Positions 35,440 through 47,343 of a stretch of 64,000 bases of DNA are shown piece after piece. The notes under the pieces are model-generated. The model was not told the DNA's origin and ran no database searches. It saw nothing but the letters and a program-made list of their open reading frames with translations. Made by a program: the position numbers and the translations under genes. The DNA is from Gnetum montanum. Taxonomy: Eukaryota > Streptophyta > Gnetopsida > Gnetales > Gnetaceae. Position 1 is the first letter of the stretch; each line of letters opens with the position of its first letter. The stretch lies in the NCBI GenBank assembly GCA_015680685.1, contig MNCI01037976.1:43831-107830 (forward strand), read 5' to 3'.

Positions 35440-36150
35440 CTTTGGTGTTAGTACTTGGAAGTTGGCAACAGACTTTATCTAATGCATCTATGCTATCGAT
35501 ATAGGCACAAGTCAAGCTATTAGTTGGTTCCATGCATAAAGTTGAACTACTCTCTAGGTCAACTATCAACCATTGGGTGTCTTCTTGTCTTATGGCTGCT
35601 GCATATAGGCATCTTTGTATGTTAGTTACTTGTGCATACTGGTTGCATGTAGACAATGTTAAGCATTGTACAAACTAGGACTTCTACACGTAGTTGCACC
35701 CTATGTCACTGTATGAAATGCATAGAACTTTCTTCTTCTTGATCTCTTCAAACATGTTTTCTTTTGATATCTCTAGGGAAGGATCATGTATTCCTAGGCA
35801 CAGATCAATCATACTTAGCCATGCTATTTCCATTATAATTGGAATGTCTCCCTTATAGTTGTTGACTTGGATCACTAGGAAATCAGCTAGATATGAACAC
35901 CCATAAATAGTGGTGAAAATGTCCTCCACTAGTCCTAGTGGAATAGTGATGGACTGGTTTGCCAACTCTAAATGGATTTTACTCTTCTTTAGTAGAGGTA
36001 GGTTCTAGGATTTGTACATTTCTTGAGAGATTAAGTTAACACTAGAACCTGAATCCAAAAGAGCTTTGTAAGGCTCATTTCTAGTGATTTGCAAATATAT
36101 AAGAGGACTTCTAGGATTAGAGAATTTTCTAGGAAGATGGCTAGCTTTAA
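35440..36150 (-). pseudogene. PR: Protease of C
   Basis: On the minus strand YKALLDSGSSVNLISQEMY carries the aspartic protease site DSG (codons 36047-36055). It is followed after one stop by SKIHLELANQSITIPLGLVE, then YLADFLVIQ and DIPIIMEIAWLSM. The last is a decayed form of the ILGRPFL flap-side motif. An open stretch runs 35965-35684. The active-site triad itself is preserved. Confidence 0.85.
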
Positions 36151-36159
36151 TCAAATTAG

Positions 36160-38713
36160 TGATGACATGGGTTAACATAACAGTGTGTGTTGAGTGCTAT
36201 TTTTGGTTCAAAGGAAGCTCTAAAGATTCAAACGATGATAGGGTACTTAGATAATTAGTCGCTTGTGGTTGTAAGGACTTGGTTGGGCTGTTGGTTCTAA
36301 AGAAAGGTCTCTTCTTTGATCGGTTGTTTAAACTAGTAGCATGTTGAAGATTGAAAACCCTTGTAGCATTACATTTCTACGGCTAGGTAGGAAGCTCACC
36401 CTTCATAGTTGGAGTAGGTGGTAATGGAGCCGAGGATGGAACAGATGTAGAAAGATGAGAAGAATAGTATGTATGTGGAGCATCACCTTGAGAAGAAGAG
36501 GTTCTATAGTACTTAGGGATTTGGTAGCGAGGTTGAAGAACAATGTGACTAGGAGAGTCACATTGAGAGATCGACTACTGATCATAATACCCATATGGAT
36601 CAGGTTGATGGTAAAGGTACTATTGACGTGGTGGTGGCATTCCTCATGATTATGGGTGTTGCCACCATTGATACTATTCATTTGATTGTGGTGGAGCTTC
36701 ACTTGCATAATATGTCAAGCGTTGGTGGAACTTCCTTGGGTTACCTTGAGGATAAGGTAACCTGGTAGGTGTTTATCATCTGTTTAATCATTGGTTTAGT
36801 GCATACACCCCAAACTCTTATAGATGTGACACCACTAGGCAACATCCCTTAGGATGGTCATATTGGTAAATCTTACATCCACCATCATCATCTGTGTCCA
36901 AATCCACAACCTCTTCAATGATGGAAACCTTTCCCTTACCCTTGTTACATGCATACTCAGCCTCTCTCTTTTTCCTTCTCTCTCAGTCACTACTTTATTT
37001 TCTAGAATCCTCTACTACTTTTAGGATAGTTTAAAATTTTTCATCTAGGTAGTTCCACATTTGATGCACCTTTGTTGATACTTTTGATGCAAATTTCTCA
37101 ATGGGAAAAGTATTTCTATTCACCATCTCTTCAAGTGGTGACTCTTCTTCATCTTTGAAAAATCTAATTTCCTTATTTTGGAGGGAAGGATCTCTGTTAT
37201 ACTCCTCTACACTTTATATTTTCCTCAACTCACCTTCCTCCTTGGTAGCTTGCTCCAAAAATATTTGTATTTGATGGGCTTTGATCTTGGATAGCCATCC
37301 TTGGGCATAAGTCCCAAGGGTTCTTCGCTTTTCATACATAAGCCCATCTACAAGATGGCATAGTTGTTCCTTCTGTGAGTAACCATGCCTAGGAAAAAAA
37401 TTTAGCAATTAATAATATTTACCCATGGTAGCATCCAAGGACTTGTGTCCTCCTTCTTTCCATTCTTGGATTTGCTTATGCATGTTGGACACTTAAGAGT
37501 ACGTTTGATACTTATTGTTGAATAGCTCCAACATGGTACTTCATCAATGAATGGATTCTGATTTTGAGGACTAGTACTAGCTTTCTACTTCTTTGATTAG
37601 TGTCCATGGAAACAACTTTATCTTTTGTCATTCATTTTCTATATTCTACAAGGCACATGCATCGTGGAATGCTTGAGAATGGTTTTGAGGATCAACATTG
37701 TATCACCCTTCAAATCATGGGATGTTATTCATGTCTAGTTTTTTTATCCTACTTTCTTTCTAGTGCCTTGTTGGAATCCTAATGGTCTCTGTCATATCTA
37801 ACATACTTCATGTGGTGAGTATGATTTCATCATGTTCATGCTATCTATGGTGTCTATGATTCCTATGTTGTTCCCTACTCTTCCTTCTTTTGTGATGTGT
37901 CTCTCTAGAATGTCCTCATCGCCTTTCTCAATTATTTTATCTATGATTTCTATTTTGCTTACCCTTGTCCTCATGGTCTTTCCCTTTGTGACTACATTCA
38001 GATCCCAAAAGAGAGGGGGAAGAAGATGATGGAGGTGAAGAGGAAGGAGGGTTGGCACCATGACAACACCTGTCACCTTCTTTTTGGTGGTCGCAACCTC
38101 AGTCGCGGTTACAATTGGAATGTCCATCATGGTCATGCATTCATGTTTCTTTTCTGAACCCTTTGTGTCAATTAGTACCAGAACTTGGATTATAAATAGT
38201 TGAGTGAAGATTCTAGTACCTAGCTCCTTGACTGAAGTCAATGAGAGGAACATCATTTTGTGGAAAACTTCCCAAGATAGGTTTATCACTGTCATTTTCA
38301 CCTAGGACATATGGGACATACTAAGACCACTTCCCCTTCACGAATTCATAATTTCTCTCCTACTATAGATCCCTCTGGAATTATTCCTCCATGGGTTGAT
38401 AATCTCTTTAATCTTGCTCTTGCACAATGTACTCTGACTGTAAGTGCTGCATACCAATTCGTGTGAGAGCATGAAGAAGGATGCTCAAAATCGAGTGATC
38501 AAGAGATAACACTATGTTACCTTCTAAATCATGCCATCATAGTTGTTCATCTTGGTGGAGGATAAAGGTAAAGTCTAGTACATACTCATTAAGATGAGCA
38601 TATACCATGCGAAACTGTTGGGTCACTAGTAGATCATCATGTGCATCCCACCTCCGATTGTTCATGGTGTTAGACCTAGTCAGTGAAGCACTCTCATAAG
38701 AAGAAGGAGACAT
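36160..38713 (-). pseudogene. gag: gag of C
   Basis: It starts MSPSSYESASLTRSNTMNN at 38713, about 120 bp after the PBS; this is the first ATG in a frame that stays open for some 60 codons. The 37408-37214 stretch reads GYSQKEQLCHLVDGL, then EKRRTLGTYAQGW, matching B (56.75-56.85 kb) and H. The middle (38301-37798) is charged and repetitive. The C-terminal part (36.8-36.2 kb) is Pro/His/Tyr-rich, like the tails in A and B. No clear CCHC knuckle. Many stops. Confidence 0.75.
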
Positions 38714-38830
38714 GATTGATTATTCAGTATGAAATACCCTTTTATGATGATTGTAGGATAGTTAACTCTAAGGGTTCATTCCAATGATGGAAGGATTTCC
38801 TAAGTTCTAATCAGCACACAAACAAAAAAA

Positions 38831-38849
38831 TCCATGGCAATGGTGCCAA
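38831..38849 (-). other. Primer-binding site of C
   Basis: Minus strand TTGGCACCATTGCCATGGA, directly next to the LTR end. It differs from the TTGGCGCCGTTGCCGGGGA site that I recall for Athila/Tat elements (attributed to tRNA-Asp) mainly at CpG positions, as cytosine deamination would produce. Confidence 0.75.
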
Positions 38850-39724
38850 TGATGAGTAGCGAGGTACCCGTATGCCCAACCATACAAATATGAGCATTCT
38901 TGTGCTATCCGGTCAAACTCTAAGGATTAAGTGCTTATGCACCTACATAGAACAAAGATGATTTATGCAGTCATTATCTTCCCAAGATTACTTGTAAGGT
39001 AGAATTGTATGGTTAAGTAAACTTGAGATGTATTATTTTTATGTTTTTCTTTTATATTTTCTATCCTAGTCTCCTAAGTATGTGCAATGAAAAGATTTAA
39101 TTAACTAGTGGGTTTTGTAACTCTAATGTGAATAAAATCCTAACACTAGCATCCATTCCCACTCTCTAGACACATATTGAACCAGTGTAACACTACTGGG
39201 ATTACCAAATGCTAATCGTTACTGGGTTACCAAGTGTTCCACGTATGCTCGAAGTGGTCATGCTAAGTGTGCTAATTTTTTGATAATGAATAATTAATAA
39301 TTCTATGGAAATAACATTAATTAACTATTGAAAGCATCAAATAATAGTAAATAACATTAAATGGAATAATTAAGCTATTTTGAATGTTGCAAGGTTTATC
39401 ACAAAGTTTGTCTTTATTTTCAGACATAAGGTGTGCTAAAGTACACAAGGTGTGCTAAAGTACACAATGCTTAAATAAAGATCCATTCACTCTATGACTC
39501 CTACTGTGAGAACTCAAAAATAATTCTAACTTTGGAAGGAGAAAATTTCAAGAGTTTGGCTAATGGAATAAAAAACTAATGCCCAATACCAAGCATCCCT
39601 ATCTCCAATTTATAGCCAATAAGATAGGTTTTGATATCACATGTCCGATATCAGTTGGCCCATTTGATATCGAGGGTTCGATATCGAGGGTTTGATATCA
39701 AGGAACTTACTTGGTGACTCATCA
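38850..39724 (-). repeat. 5' LTR of C
   Basis: 875 bp. Plus-strand left end TGATGAGTAGC, right end GGTGACTCATCA. It has a 19-bp tandem duplication AAGGTGTGCTAAAGTACAC (about 39428-39465) absent from the other LTR. A run of three GATATC-containing units (39662-39702) is upstream of the minus-strand TATA near 39607-39615. Confidence 0.9.
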
Positions 39725-40875
39725 ATTATTTTATGGATTCTAAGTGGACTACATTGGACACCTACTATGACTGTACTAGCCCAATATAGTCATTTGGTTC
39801 CCCTAACATAGTTATGAAAAAGCATTTATTTTTGACACTAAAATGGAATTTGATCAAGGTTTGAGGCTAGCAAGAGCTTTGGCTAGGGTTTGGAGAGGTA
39901 GGATGGTGATTCAGAGTTGATTTGGGGCCTATATGGGCTGAGCCAACTTTATTCCATCATGGACTATGTTGGGCCAACATTGTCCTATTAATGCCTAGTG
40001 TAGTCACATCAAGAATCTACTTTGTGCTAGAATTTATGTTATTTAGGTGACTAGTGACTATCAATTCTAAGTCTCAATTGCTAGTTTAGGTGTAGGGTTT
40101 AATGGGTTGACGATTAGTATGTTTGGACTTCTTGGAATTGGGAAGAAGTAAGATGCCTTACTGGATTATTCTAGGCCAACATATTTCATTCTCTAGGATA
40201 GTGTAGTCACATATAGAACCATGTTTCTTCATTAATCTTGAGGTCTTATGTAGTCCAATTATCATAAATGCCAATATTTGGTTGCTTAACTTAGTCAGGA
40301 GGTTTTTTTCATGTCATGGAGGACTAAGGATTGGGTTTTAAAGGATGGAAGGAAGGTGTTAGTAGTCCCAAGGCTTCTAAGAGTGTAGAATTTAGTGTAG
40401 TCAAGCTTAAAAATCCAAAAAATTCTAGTGTATTCATGGTGTTTTGGGCTATTTTTGGAGCATCCAATGGGAACCTCATGAAATTAGCAAGTTTTATTTG
40501 AAAAATATTCCCACAACCTAGGGTAGTTCCTAGCTTCCAATTTCATCATCAAGTGAAGTGGGAGTTATGCATGGCAACCATGGTTTGCATTTGGACACTT
40601 GGGTTTTAGGCTTGGTTTCTATTTTTTTTACTTGCAAAATCATTTTTGCTTTTGTATCCTCTTGCTACTATGCCAAAGTTGGAGCTCTATGTCCACCATT
40701 ACTGCTTATCCTTAGTGTATTCACTACTGTTTCTACCTTAAGTGCCAATGTTGTCACTCCAAGACTACCAAAATCCAAGGATTTTCTTCTATGCCAATTA
40801 GCATGGAGAAGAAGGCACCAAAAAATAATCCTAAATTTTAGGAGGTAAACATAGTTTCTTAGGGCATACCATGCC
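39725..40875. repeat. ~188-bp array of D1, right segment
   Basis: Units near 39742, 39961, 40160 and 40390 with AGTGGACTACATTGGAC, GACTGTACTAGCCCAATATAGTCA and CTAGTGTAGTCAC. The last 300 bp degrade. The 96-residue plus-strand ORF at 40558-40848 has hydrophobic runs but no recognised motif and is not called. Confidence 0.7.
40871..40875. other. Target-site duplication of E, left
   Basis: ATGCC, identical to 42381-42385. Confidence 0.9.
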
Positions 40876-42380
40876 TGTAACGATGAAAAACGTCGGCAGC
40901 TGGAAAATACCGAACAGATTCCATGTACACAGTTTTAACCACGGATCCGTGCGAGGGCTATGCTAGAAAAACAAATCCGCGGCGCCCTGAATGGTCTTGT
41001 CGATCAGACAGGGACTTACTAATCAGTAAACCGATGAATATTTCGTGCGAAACGATCTGATTCGAGGAATTGTAAAAATGAGAGGAAAACGATGTAGATG
41101 AATTGCAACAATGATAACACTAAACATGATAAGAGGACGCTGACATAAGAGAAGCACGTGGTTTTAAGATCTGTGCTTTGACTTGAAAAATGTATATTTT
41201 GTATATTTCATTACACTGGGGAATCCCCGATTACTAGATGTGAAGCATGCACAAAACAACAAGAAAACAGTCCGAACAGAAGTCCGATCTACCTCGTGGG
41301 CTAAAGCTGGGATGCNTGAACAGAAGTCCGATCTACCTCGTGGGCTAAAGCTGGGATGCAAGGAAGGCCAAGCTCTGACATCTACCAATCAATTGTTCCT
41401 AACCAATAGAGTCTTCCCAGTAGAACGATCACTCCTGTCATCGGTGCTCAAAGCGAATTGTGCTCTGTTTCTGCTGTAAGGTGATGCTATCAAAAATTGC
41501 CAAAGCGCTGCTCTCTGTATCTCTGCTCCAAAAGTGATAAGTGCTCTGGTGTTCAGAAAAATGCCTTTGCTTCTCTGATTTGCCAACCCCTGTATCTTTG
41601 TCAACTGGGGTATTTATAGGCCGCGACACTCCGTGGAAAAGGCACCACCCTGATGACGTGTGTCCTGAGTGTTTCGGGCACTGTTGGTTTGACCATTTTT
41701 GCGTCAAACCTCATGGCTACGCACAATACGCTCGTTCGCATATTGTGCGTGTGAAGAAGGGGTGCACGTCGGGCATGTCGCAACTGTCTTTAAGTTATAT
41801 TACGCTTATTCACGCTGCGTTGTGTGTATGAGTGTAACGTAACATGGAAACAATGGATTCAAGCTGTTTTACGCTTTCTTACGTAGCCGCGTGTAATGAA
41901 GCATAAACAATGTTTAGCTCGGCGATGCAATACGCTGCGATACGCTATGTTGCGTGATGAGCGTATGATGAGCAGTCGCACTTTCTTAGACTTTGCCTTT
42001 GATTGTTCTGGAGCTTATTATGCTGTCGTGCGTAGCAGAGCGTAAACCTGGCCTTGAACAAAAGACTTAGCAAAATACACAAGAAGTCACATATCACACT
42101 GCTTAAGCTTCTCCCTATGTCGAAGCAACTATCCTTCTAATGCCGGACTGTGTTTAAGCAAAGTCACGCTAAGCATCATTACGTTGCGTTGCGTGATGTA
42201 GCGTAAACAAAAAAAAAGCATAGAAAGATTAGGAATCTGCACAAGGGGTCGAGGACTCGATGCTATGCGCCTCTTGGTGTTGCTTTGTCTTAGTCTCCTT
42301 TCTGGAATTCTGACCTGTGCCCTTGCTTGAATTGCGAATATTTTCCTGAGGCCGACTCGCACATTTTTCACGGTGTTTCA
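40876..42380 (-). repeat. E: CpG-rich solo LTR of the D family
   Basis: Starts TGTAACGATGAAAAACGTCGG and ends CACGGTGTTTCA, flanked by perfect 5-bp ATGCC repeats. There is no PPT or PBS on either side, so it is a solo LTR left by LTR-LTR recombination. It carries the family block GATCCGTGCGAGGGC, then GGCGCCCTGAATGGTCTTGT. A minus-strand TATA (GGCCTATAAATACC, about 41609-41622) fits the orientation of D1 and D2. CpG is plainly more frequent here than in its surroundings, so it is younger. From 41790 to 42210 it has about five TTACGCT...AGCGTAA-like inverted motifs. Confidence 0.9.
41274..41359. repeat. 42-bp exact direct repeat around a single N
   Basis: 41274-41315 and 41318-41359 are identical (GAACAGAAGTCCGATC...GGGATGC), separated by N and T at 41316-41317. 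It is probably an assembly join of overlapping contig ends, not a real duplication. Confidence 0.85.
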
Positions 42381-42385
42381 ATGCC
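42381..42385. other. Target-site duplication of E, right
   Basis: ATGCC, identical to 40871-40875. Confidence 0.9.
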
Positions 42386-43640
42386 TTTCTCATTCAAGGA
42401 TTGGAGAAGGTTCCACTATTGTTTTTCCTGGGTACACCTCTTTTCCACTTTTTCCATTTATTTCATTTATTCTCTTTTTGGGGTTTATTCCATATTTTAT
42501 ATATAGGCTTGTATATTTCTAATTTTAAGATTTCATAAAAATCCAATCCTATATTTTTGCCACATTTATTCATTTTTAGTTTTGGCCTTTGAATTTTTTT
42601 TACGTTGAACTTTAAATGCCTTTTCCATGATTTTCATGGGTTTTTACTTTTTCTACCCAAAAAAGTAACATTAGTTACGAATTTTTTTCCTAAGAAAATG
42701 GTCAAGTTTTCTAATTTTATAAGGTTATGACATTATTTCCTACTATATTCTAGCTAGCTAAATTTTTGAATCACTTGATTTCACCTTATGAATAATTTTC
42801 TATGGTTGTTTTCATTTGGCTATGTCAAGTGGGTTTTCTATTTTTTGACCATTTTTTTAAGTTGCATATTCTTCTATAATAAATGGCTATGAAATTTTAA
42901 TTGTAATAGTTTAGGATTCAAGGGTTTCAATGAATTTTGAACTATCAAATTTGGATAAACAATTTGGTTTTTATGGTTGTTTTCATGAGCTTGCATGAAA
43001 ATGGAGTTTTGTCATGATGGCCATGGTCAAGTCAATTTTGTAATTTTTTATAAAAAATTGGTTAAGATTTTTTATGGTTTCTTATTATAAGGATTTAGTT
43101 CATGGTTTTATGATTCCAATTTCTATGAAATCATTAATAATGGATAAGTGGTTAATTTTCTACAAACATTTCCATAATGTTGCATGAAATTGAGATTTTA
43201 AGGTTGTTATGCATTTATCCCTATGAAGATGGGAAATGTTGAGACTTTTGAAAACTTTTTCCCTTAATGTCCCAAGATCCTAGGAATTTTTTGGGATGTT
43301 GGAAACGGGCTGGAAGTGGTTTGGATCAAATGAAGAAAATTTTTATAGTTTTTATAAACAATTTTCCATGACTATTTCAGTGTGCAATGTAAAACTTTGG
43401 TTGTAGACTTAGATCACGTTTTGAATTTTTTCTAAGTGTTTTTTTTATGTTGTATGGTTATAAGGCTAAAAAAGTTAATATGGAGGTTGTAATCTTATCT
43501 TGTTATTATTTTGATGGTTTCTAACTTTAGTTTTTGATTTGCATGGTTATAATGATTGTGTGCTGGATGTTACAAGGCCTTTTTGAAGCTCGTCTTGGTG
43601 GTTATAGAGATGTTGGGGCTCCTATGTTGCATCCATCTCC
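42386..43640. other. AT-rich spacer before the antisense gene of D1
   Basis: No coding signal. T-rich on the plus strand. Loose repeats around 42793, 42970, 43155 and 43367 (TTTTTATGGTTGTTTTCATG, GCATGAAAATGGAG) suggest an old tandem array of roughly 180 bp. It may hold the promoter and 5' UTR of the gene that follows. Confidence 0.5.
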
Positions 43641-46600
43641 TAGGACCCAACACTTTAATTCTTGATATGGAGTGGGGACGTTGCAGAATATTGTTCAAGT
43701 TAGGGGCTAAGGACTTCCTTGACTACCTACTCTAGAAATATAGTATGATGGTTTGGTCATAGTTGGCCTTTGAGATAGCAACATCGATAGTGGAAACCCT
43801 TCTACATGGTTCCTCCAGCTTGATTGTCAAGTTCTTGATTGAAGAACCTAACATTCATGTGGAGAGAGAGAACAATGATGAAAAACCTACTATGGACACT
43901 TGTAGATTATCAAAAATTTGGGAGATGCTTGAGTTCGCTAATACAATATGGACAACACTTTGATTATTAACCACTATGTCCATAGATTATTCCAAAATCC
44001 TCCATGCACCATCTATGACATAGAGGGGTAGGTATAATTATGGTCTTTGATTTATGATTACTTTCTTACATTATGTGCTTAATTCATGTTGCCTAGCTTA
44101 CCTATAGGTATAAGATGAATGAGCAAGGATTAATCAAAGGTGATAGACTTTTGCTCCTAGCCCACATAGCTTTAGAGGTGTTCACTAAAAGCCCAAATGT
44201 AAGGCTTATATTCATGAAGCAATTAGAGGATGACTTTGAAGGAAGCATCACACACCATCCTAAGGATTATAAGAGATGTTTAGCAAATAGGAAAATAGAT
44301 GGTGGAAAAACCTATCTCTCAATGACATAGAAGTAAAATGATCTTCTAAAACTCTTACAATACCTATGTTACATAGGTGAAGTAATTTTTTTTGTTTATT
44401 AATTTTGGATTATTTCTATGCTAACATTGTTTCTAGTTATGTAGTTATTAAGTTATTTTGGTTTTGGTTGTTTAAGTAATTGCATTGGTTTTGTTTTAAT
44501 TTGTATTTTTTTACAAGATGCACCTATCCTAAGGTCAATAGGGTATCTTTCATTACATTATAGAGGTCACTCTGTCAATTGAAGTTATGATTATCACTTT
44601 AGGTAGTATTGAGGAGACCATGATCCTCAAGTTTGGTGAAGTGGAAACTGCATAGAGCTGGTTGTTTGACTAGGCATCTAATGCTATCCACATGAGAATC
44701 ATTCATGTGAGACCATTTGACAATGCATAGTCCAAAGCCCAACCGTTTCTACTATAGAGATATTAAACATCATTGACTTCTTTAGCAAAGGAGTCAAGAA
44801 GATCATTACCCATGTTCATGGTGTGACTATTGTCTTGGATATTAATTCATCCACCTTCAATGATATCTTTGGTATTCTAAATGATAGTATATGAGTTATT
44901 ACCAAAGCAGGGAGGGAGGTGGAGTGCTAGGAGGAAGTGGAGGAGTGGCTAAACATTCGTCTTGATAGTAAGGGAGTCTCTCTAAGTCACTTCCAAGGTT
45001 AAGATGCTAGAGAGATGTATCCCTTATTTTGATCCCATGCATATCTGAAGTTGCTATTATAGGAGAAGGTTGTAGTCATGCAGTAAGCTTGGACTATGAG
45101 ACAGGTACTCACTGAGGACACTCAATCCAATTAGGCTACTCACTTGGTTTTTGGGCTATAGTGGGAGATCCTAAAGCTCAAGAACGATCTCAAGACAAAG
45201 TACCATGTGCATTTTTCACTCTTCATAGCTTATCTTTAGATATTTGTAGAGTTTCTTATGTTGAAGAATGATGGAAGATGTATTATCCAAGATCCATCCC
45301 AAATTACAAAATCTTGGATAAAGCATCTTGCTTCAACAGAAAAGGTCTTGGACCCATCGAAAGACATGGGTGAATAACTATCTATCACCATCAATGGAAT
45401 TGGTGGTAGGAATTATGCATCACCTAATAGCATAGGGGTGGAGCCTCTTTTAGTTCTAGGTAACATCAAGAGGGGCAAGAAATTTCCCTCTAAGGCTAAT
45501 GGGATAGCTAGGTCAAAGTTTAAGAGGCCCTTGGTTGATGAGATAGCACTAGAAATTGAGGATGCTTTAAAGAAAAAGTTTATCATTAAGCTTAGAGGGT
45601 TACAGCATGATGTTAGAGGTATGTTCTACTTTGATTCATTATTTTCTTGTTAACTTTTTAAGGTTATGATTTTAAATTGATGTAGTTGATTTAAGATCTT
45701 GCAAAATGTAATAAGTTATGCTATGTTTCATGGTTGGTGCTCTTGTAGATAAGTAGTAAGAATAAGAGGCTATGGCAGTAGTAGTGAATAAAGAGGAATG
45801 AAGGCACTAAGAGGAGAAGGAGGAGTTGTGATGTAGAGAGGAGGATCTATTGCAACACTATGAGGATGAGATATTGAAACACTAGAAGGATGAAAGTTTA
45901 CTCAATCCTCCCATGGACCAATTTGATGCCTTTCTTGAGGATCCACAACTCGGTGAATCCTCTATCGTTACATCAGAGGACCTCTTAGGTATTTATGATT
46001 TTTGGTTTTATATGTTGTACATATTATTATTTTGTTATTTCATGTTTATCTTTGGCTATAGTTGATTATTTTACCATGCTTATTATAGCCCAAGAGCCTT
46101 AAGCCAAAAGCTTCAACTTCCACCTTTTTCATGCAACCAAGGGTGGATACTACTAATAAGTTTGAATTCATGTAGGGTGCAGCTAAAGACATAGTTAATT
46201 ATTTGCACTAGATAGCCCTTGAGGTATGTAAGAGTACTAACCATTTTTCCTTTTATGGTTATGATGTTTTTGATCATCTTTCATTTTTTAGTTATTGATT
46301 GATTTTATTTGGTGGATTTTGTTTTATGTTGGTTATAATGCTTAAACTAAGATGAGATCTTTACTGACCAATGGAGATTGCTACATTACCTCCTTTACCT
46401 CTCAATGTGGATAATGTCCTATAAAAGCTATATGAGGTTGCAAATGGATGTGTATTCTCAAACGCTAAGTCCTTATAGGGATGTAGACACTCCAATGTGT
46501 TCCTATAGAAACAAGTTGTGGCATTGAGGAGTGAGAACAAAAAGCTGATAGAGGAGGTGAAAGACCTCAAGGATCATGAAGACTTCATAGAGGCCCAAGT

Positions 46601-47343
46601 GTTCAATTAGGACTCCTTTTGTACCAAGGAGATAAATTAGGCTTGTACTGGAATGTGATCCATGGAAAGGTTTCCATTACAAAAGAGGTTATAGAATAAA
46701 AGCTTCAGATTGATCTCATAAATCACAAGGCTAGTGAGTGAAAGGATTACTATGCTTGGATTCTTGAGTGGGGTCACACACAAAAGGCCCATAAAAGGAT
46801 GTGCAAGGCCAAGTAGGATGCCTACCTTAAGTGGCTACAGGAAGAGTCTACAAAGCAATGGTGACTAGAGTTGTTCATGATGGACATCAACATGCTAAAA
46901 ATTATAAGATGTTTATAAAGAGTATGCTTGTAGCCAACTTCTCCACTCACTAGATGACTACTATCTTAGGGGAGATAACTACTACCATGTTTTTGAATGA
47001 ACCACCTACTTGGAGTGACATTGACATGACTAATATCCTCATGGATATTAATCTAAGGGACATAGACTAGGCTAACATGTCTAAAGATCAACCTCTCCAC
47101 CATCTAGTGATTGGTCTTTAAAAGTTTCCCATGGAACATGCAGCCCCAAAACCATCATAGGTTTTATTTTTTTAGCATTGGTTTTATTAAACTTTATTTT
47201 TTCATGAGTTATTTATCCTATTTTGATGTGTGTTGGTTATTGATCGATTTTATGTTGTTATGTTATAGGCACTAGAGGATATCGATGGCCCCAGTTATGA
47301 GGATGGAGATGATCCTCCACCTTCTCCACTAGATTCTTCTTAG
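43640..47343 (+). pseudogene. Intron-containing gene on the strand opposite to D1 gag-pol
   Basis: Coding-like segments alternate with short T-rich segments that have GT and AG ends. Likely introns: 44028-44107, 44377-44517, 45619-45748, 45989-46088, 46224-46351 and 47161-47268. Flanks such as ACATAG|GTGAAGT...TTTTTTACAAG|ATG and GAG|GTATGT...AACTAAG|ATG look like good plant splice sites. Segments include GLIKGDRLLLLAHIALEVF, then LIFMKQLEDDFEGSI; PLVDEIALEIEDALKKKFI; and a coiled coil VVALRSENKKLIEEVKDLKD (about 46510-46570). The protein ends with an acidic and proline tail (PSYEDGDDPPPSPLDSS, stop 47341-47343). In-frame TAGs show decay. Antisense ORFs are known in some Tat elements (Grande gene23 is an example); whether this one is related is not shown. 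The N-terminus is not located with confidence. Confidence 0.6.

Larger units (their letters stand above)
29862..39724 (-). mobile_element. C: Athila-like Ty3/gypsy element with recognisable gag and pol
   Basis: 9863 bp, minus orientation. 5' LTR 38850-39724, PBS 38831-38849, gag, PR, RT, RNase H, IN, the family palindrome, PPT, 3' LTR 29862-30663. Gag and pol are in the normal gypsy order. The integrase C-terminal region and the RT phrase FLDGYSGYNQI are in Athila style. It lacks the extra ORF seen in A, B and H. Its start in the array (29862) and end (39724) interrupt 188-bp units. I see no matching target duplication. Frames are broken, but less than in D1. Confidence 0.85.

Noticed and set aside
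29857-39729. Target duplication for C
   Set aside because: Left flank AAGA and right flank ATTAT do not match; the left LTR end is itself damaged, so the site cannot be judged.
40558-40848. 96-residue plus-strand ORF with hydrophobic runs
   Set aside because: Sits in the degraded end of the 188-bp array; no start context, homologue or motif.
41541-41831. Several ORFs of 60-98 residues in E
   Set aside because: E is an LTR with higher GC, which lengthens chance ORFs on both strands; none has a domain and none is seen in LTR G.
40876-42380. E as the 3' LTR of an element extending right into 42.4-52 kb
   Set aside because: No polypurine tract follows 42380, and perfect ATGCC flanks show a complete solo insertion.
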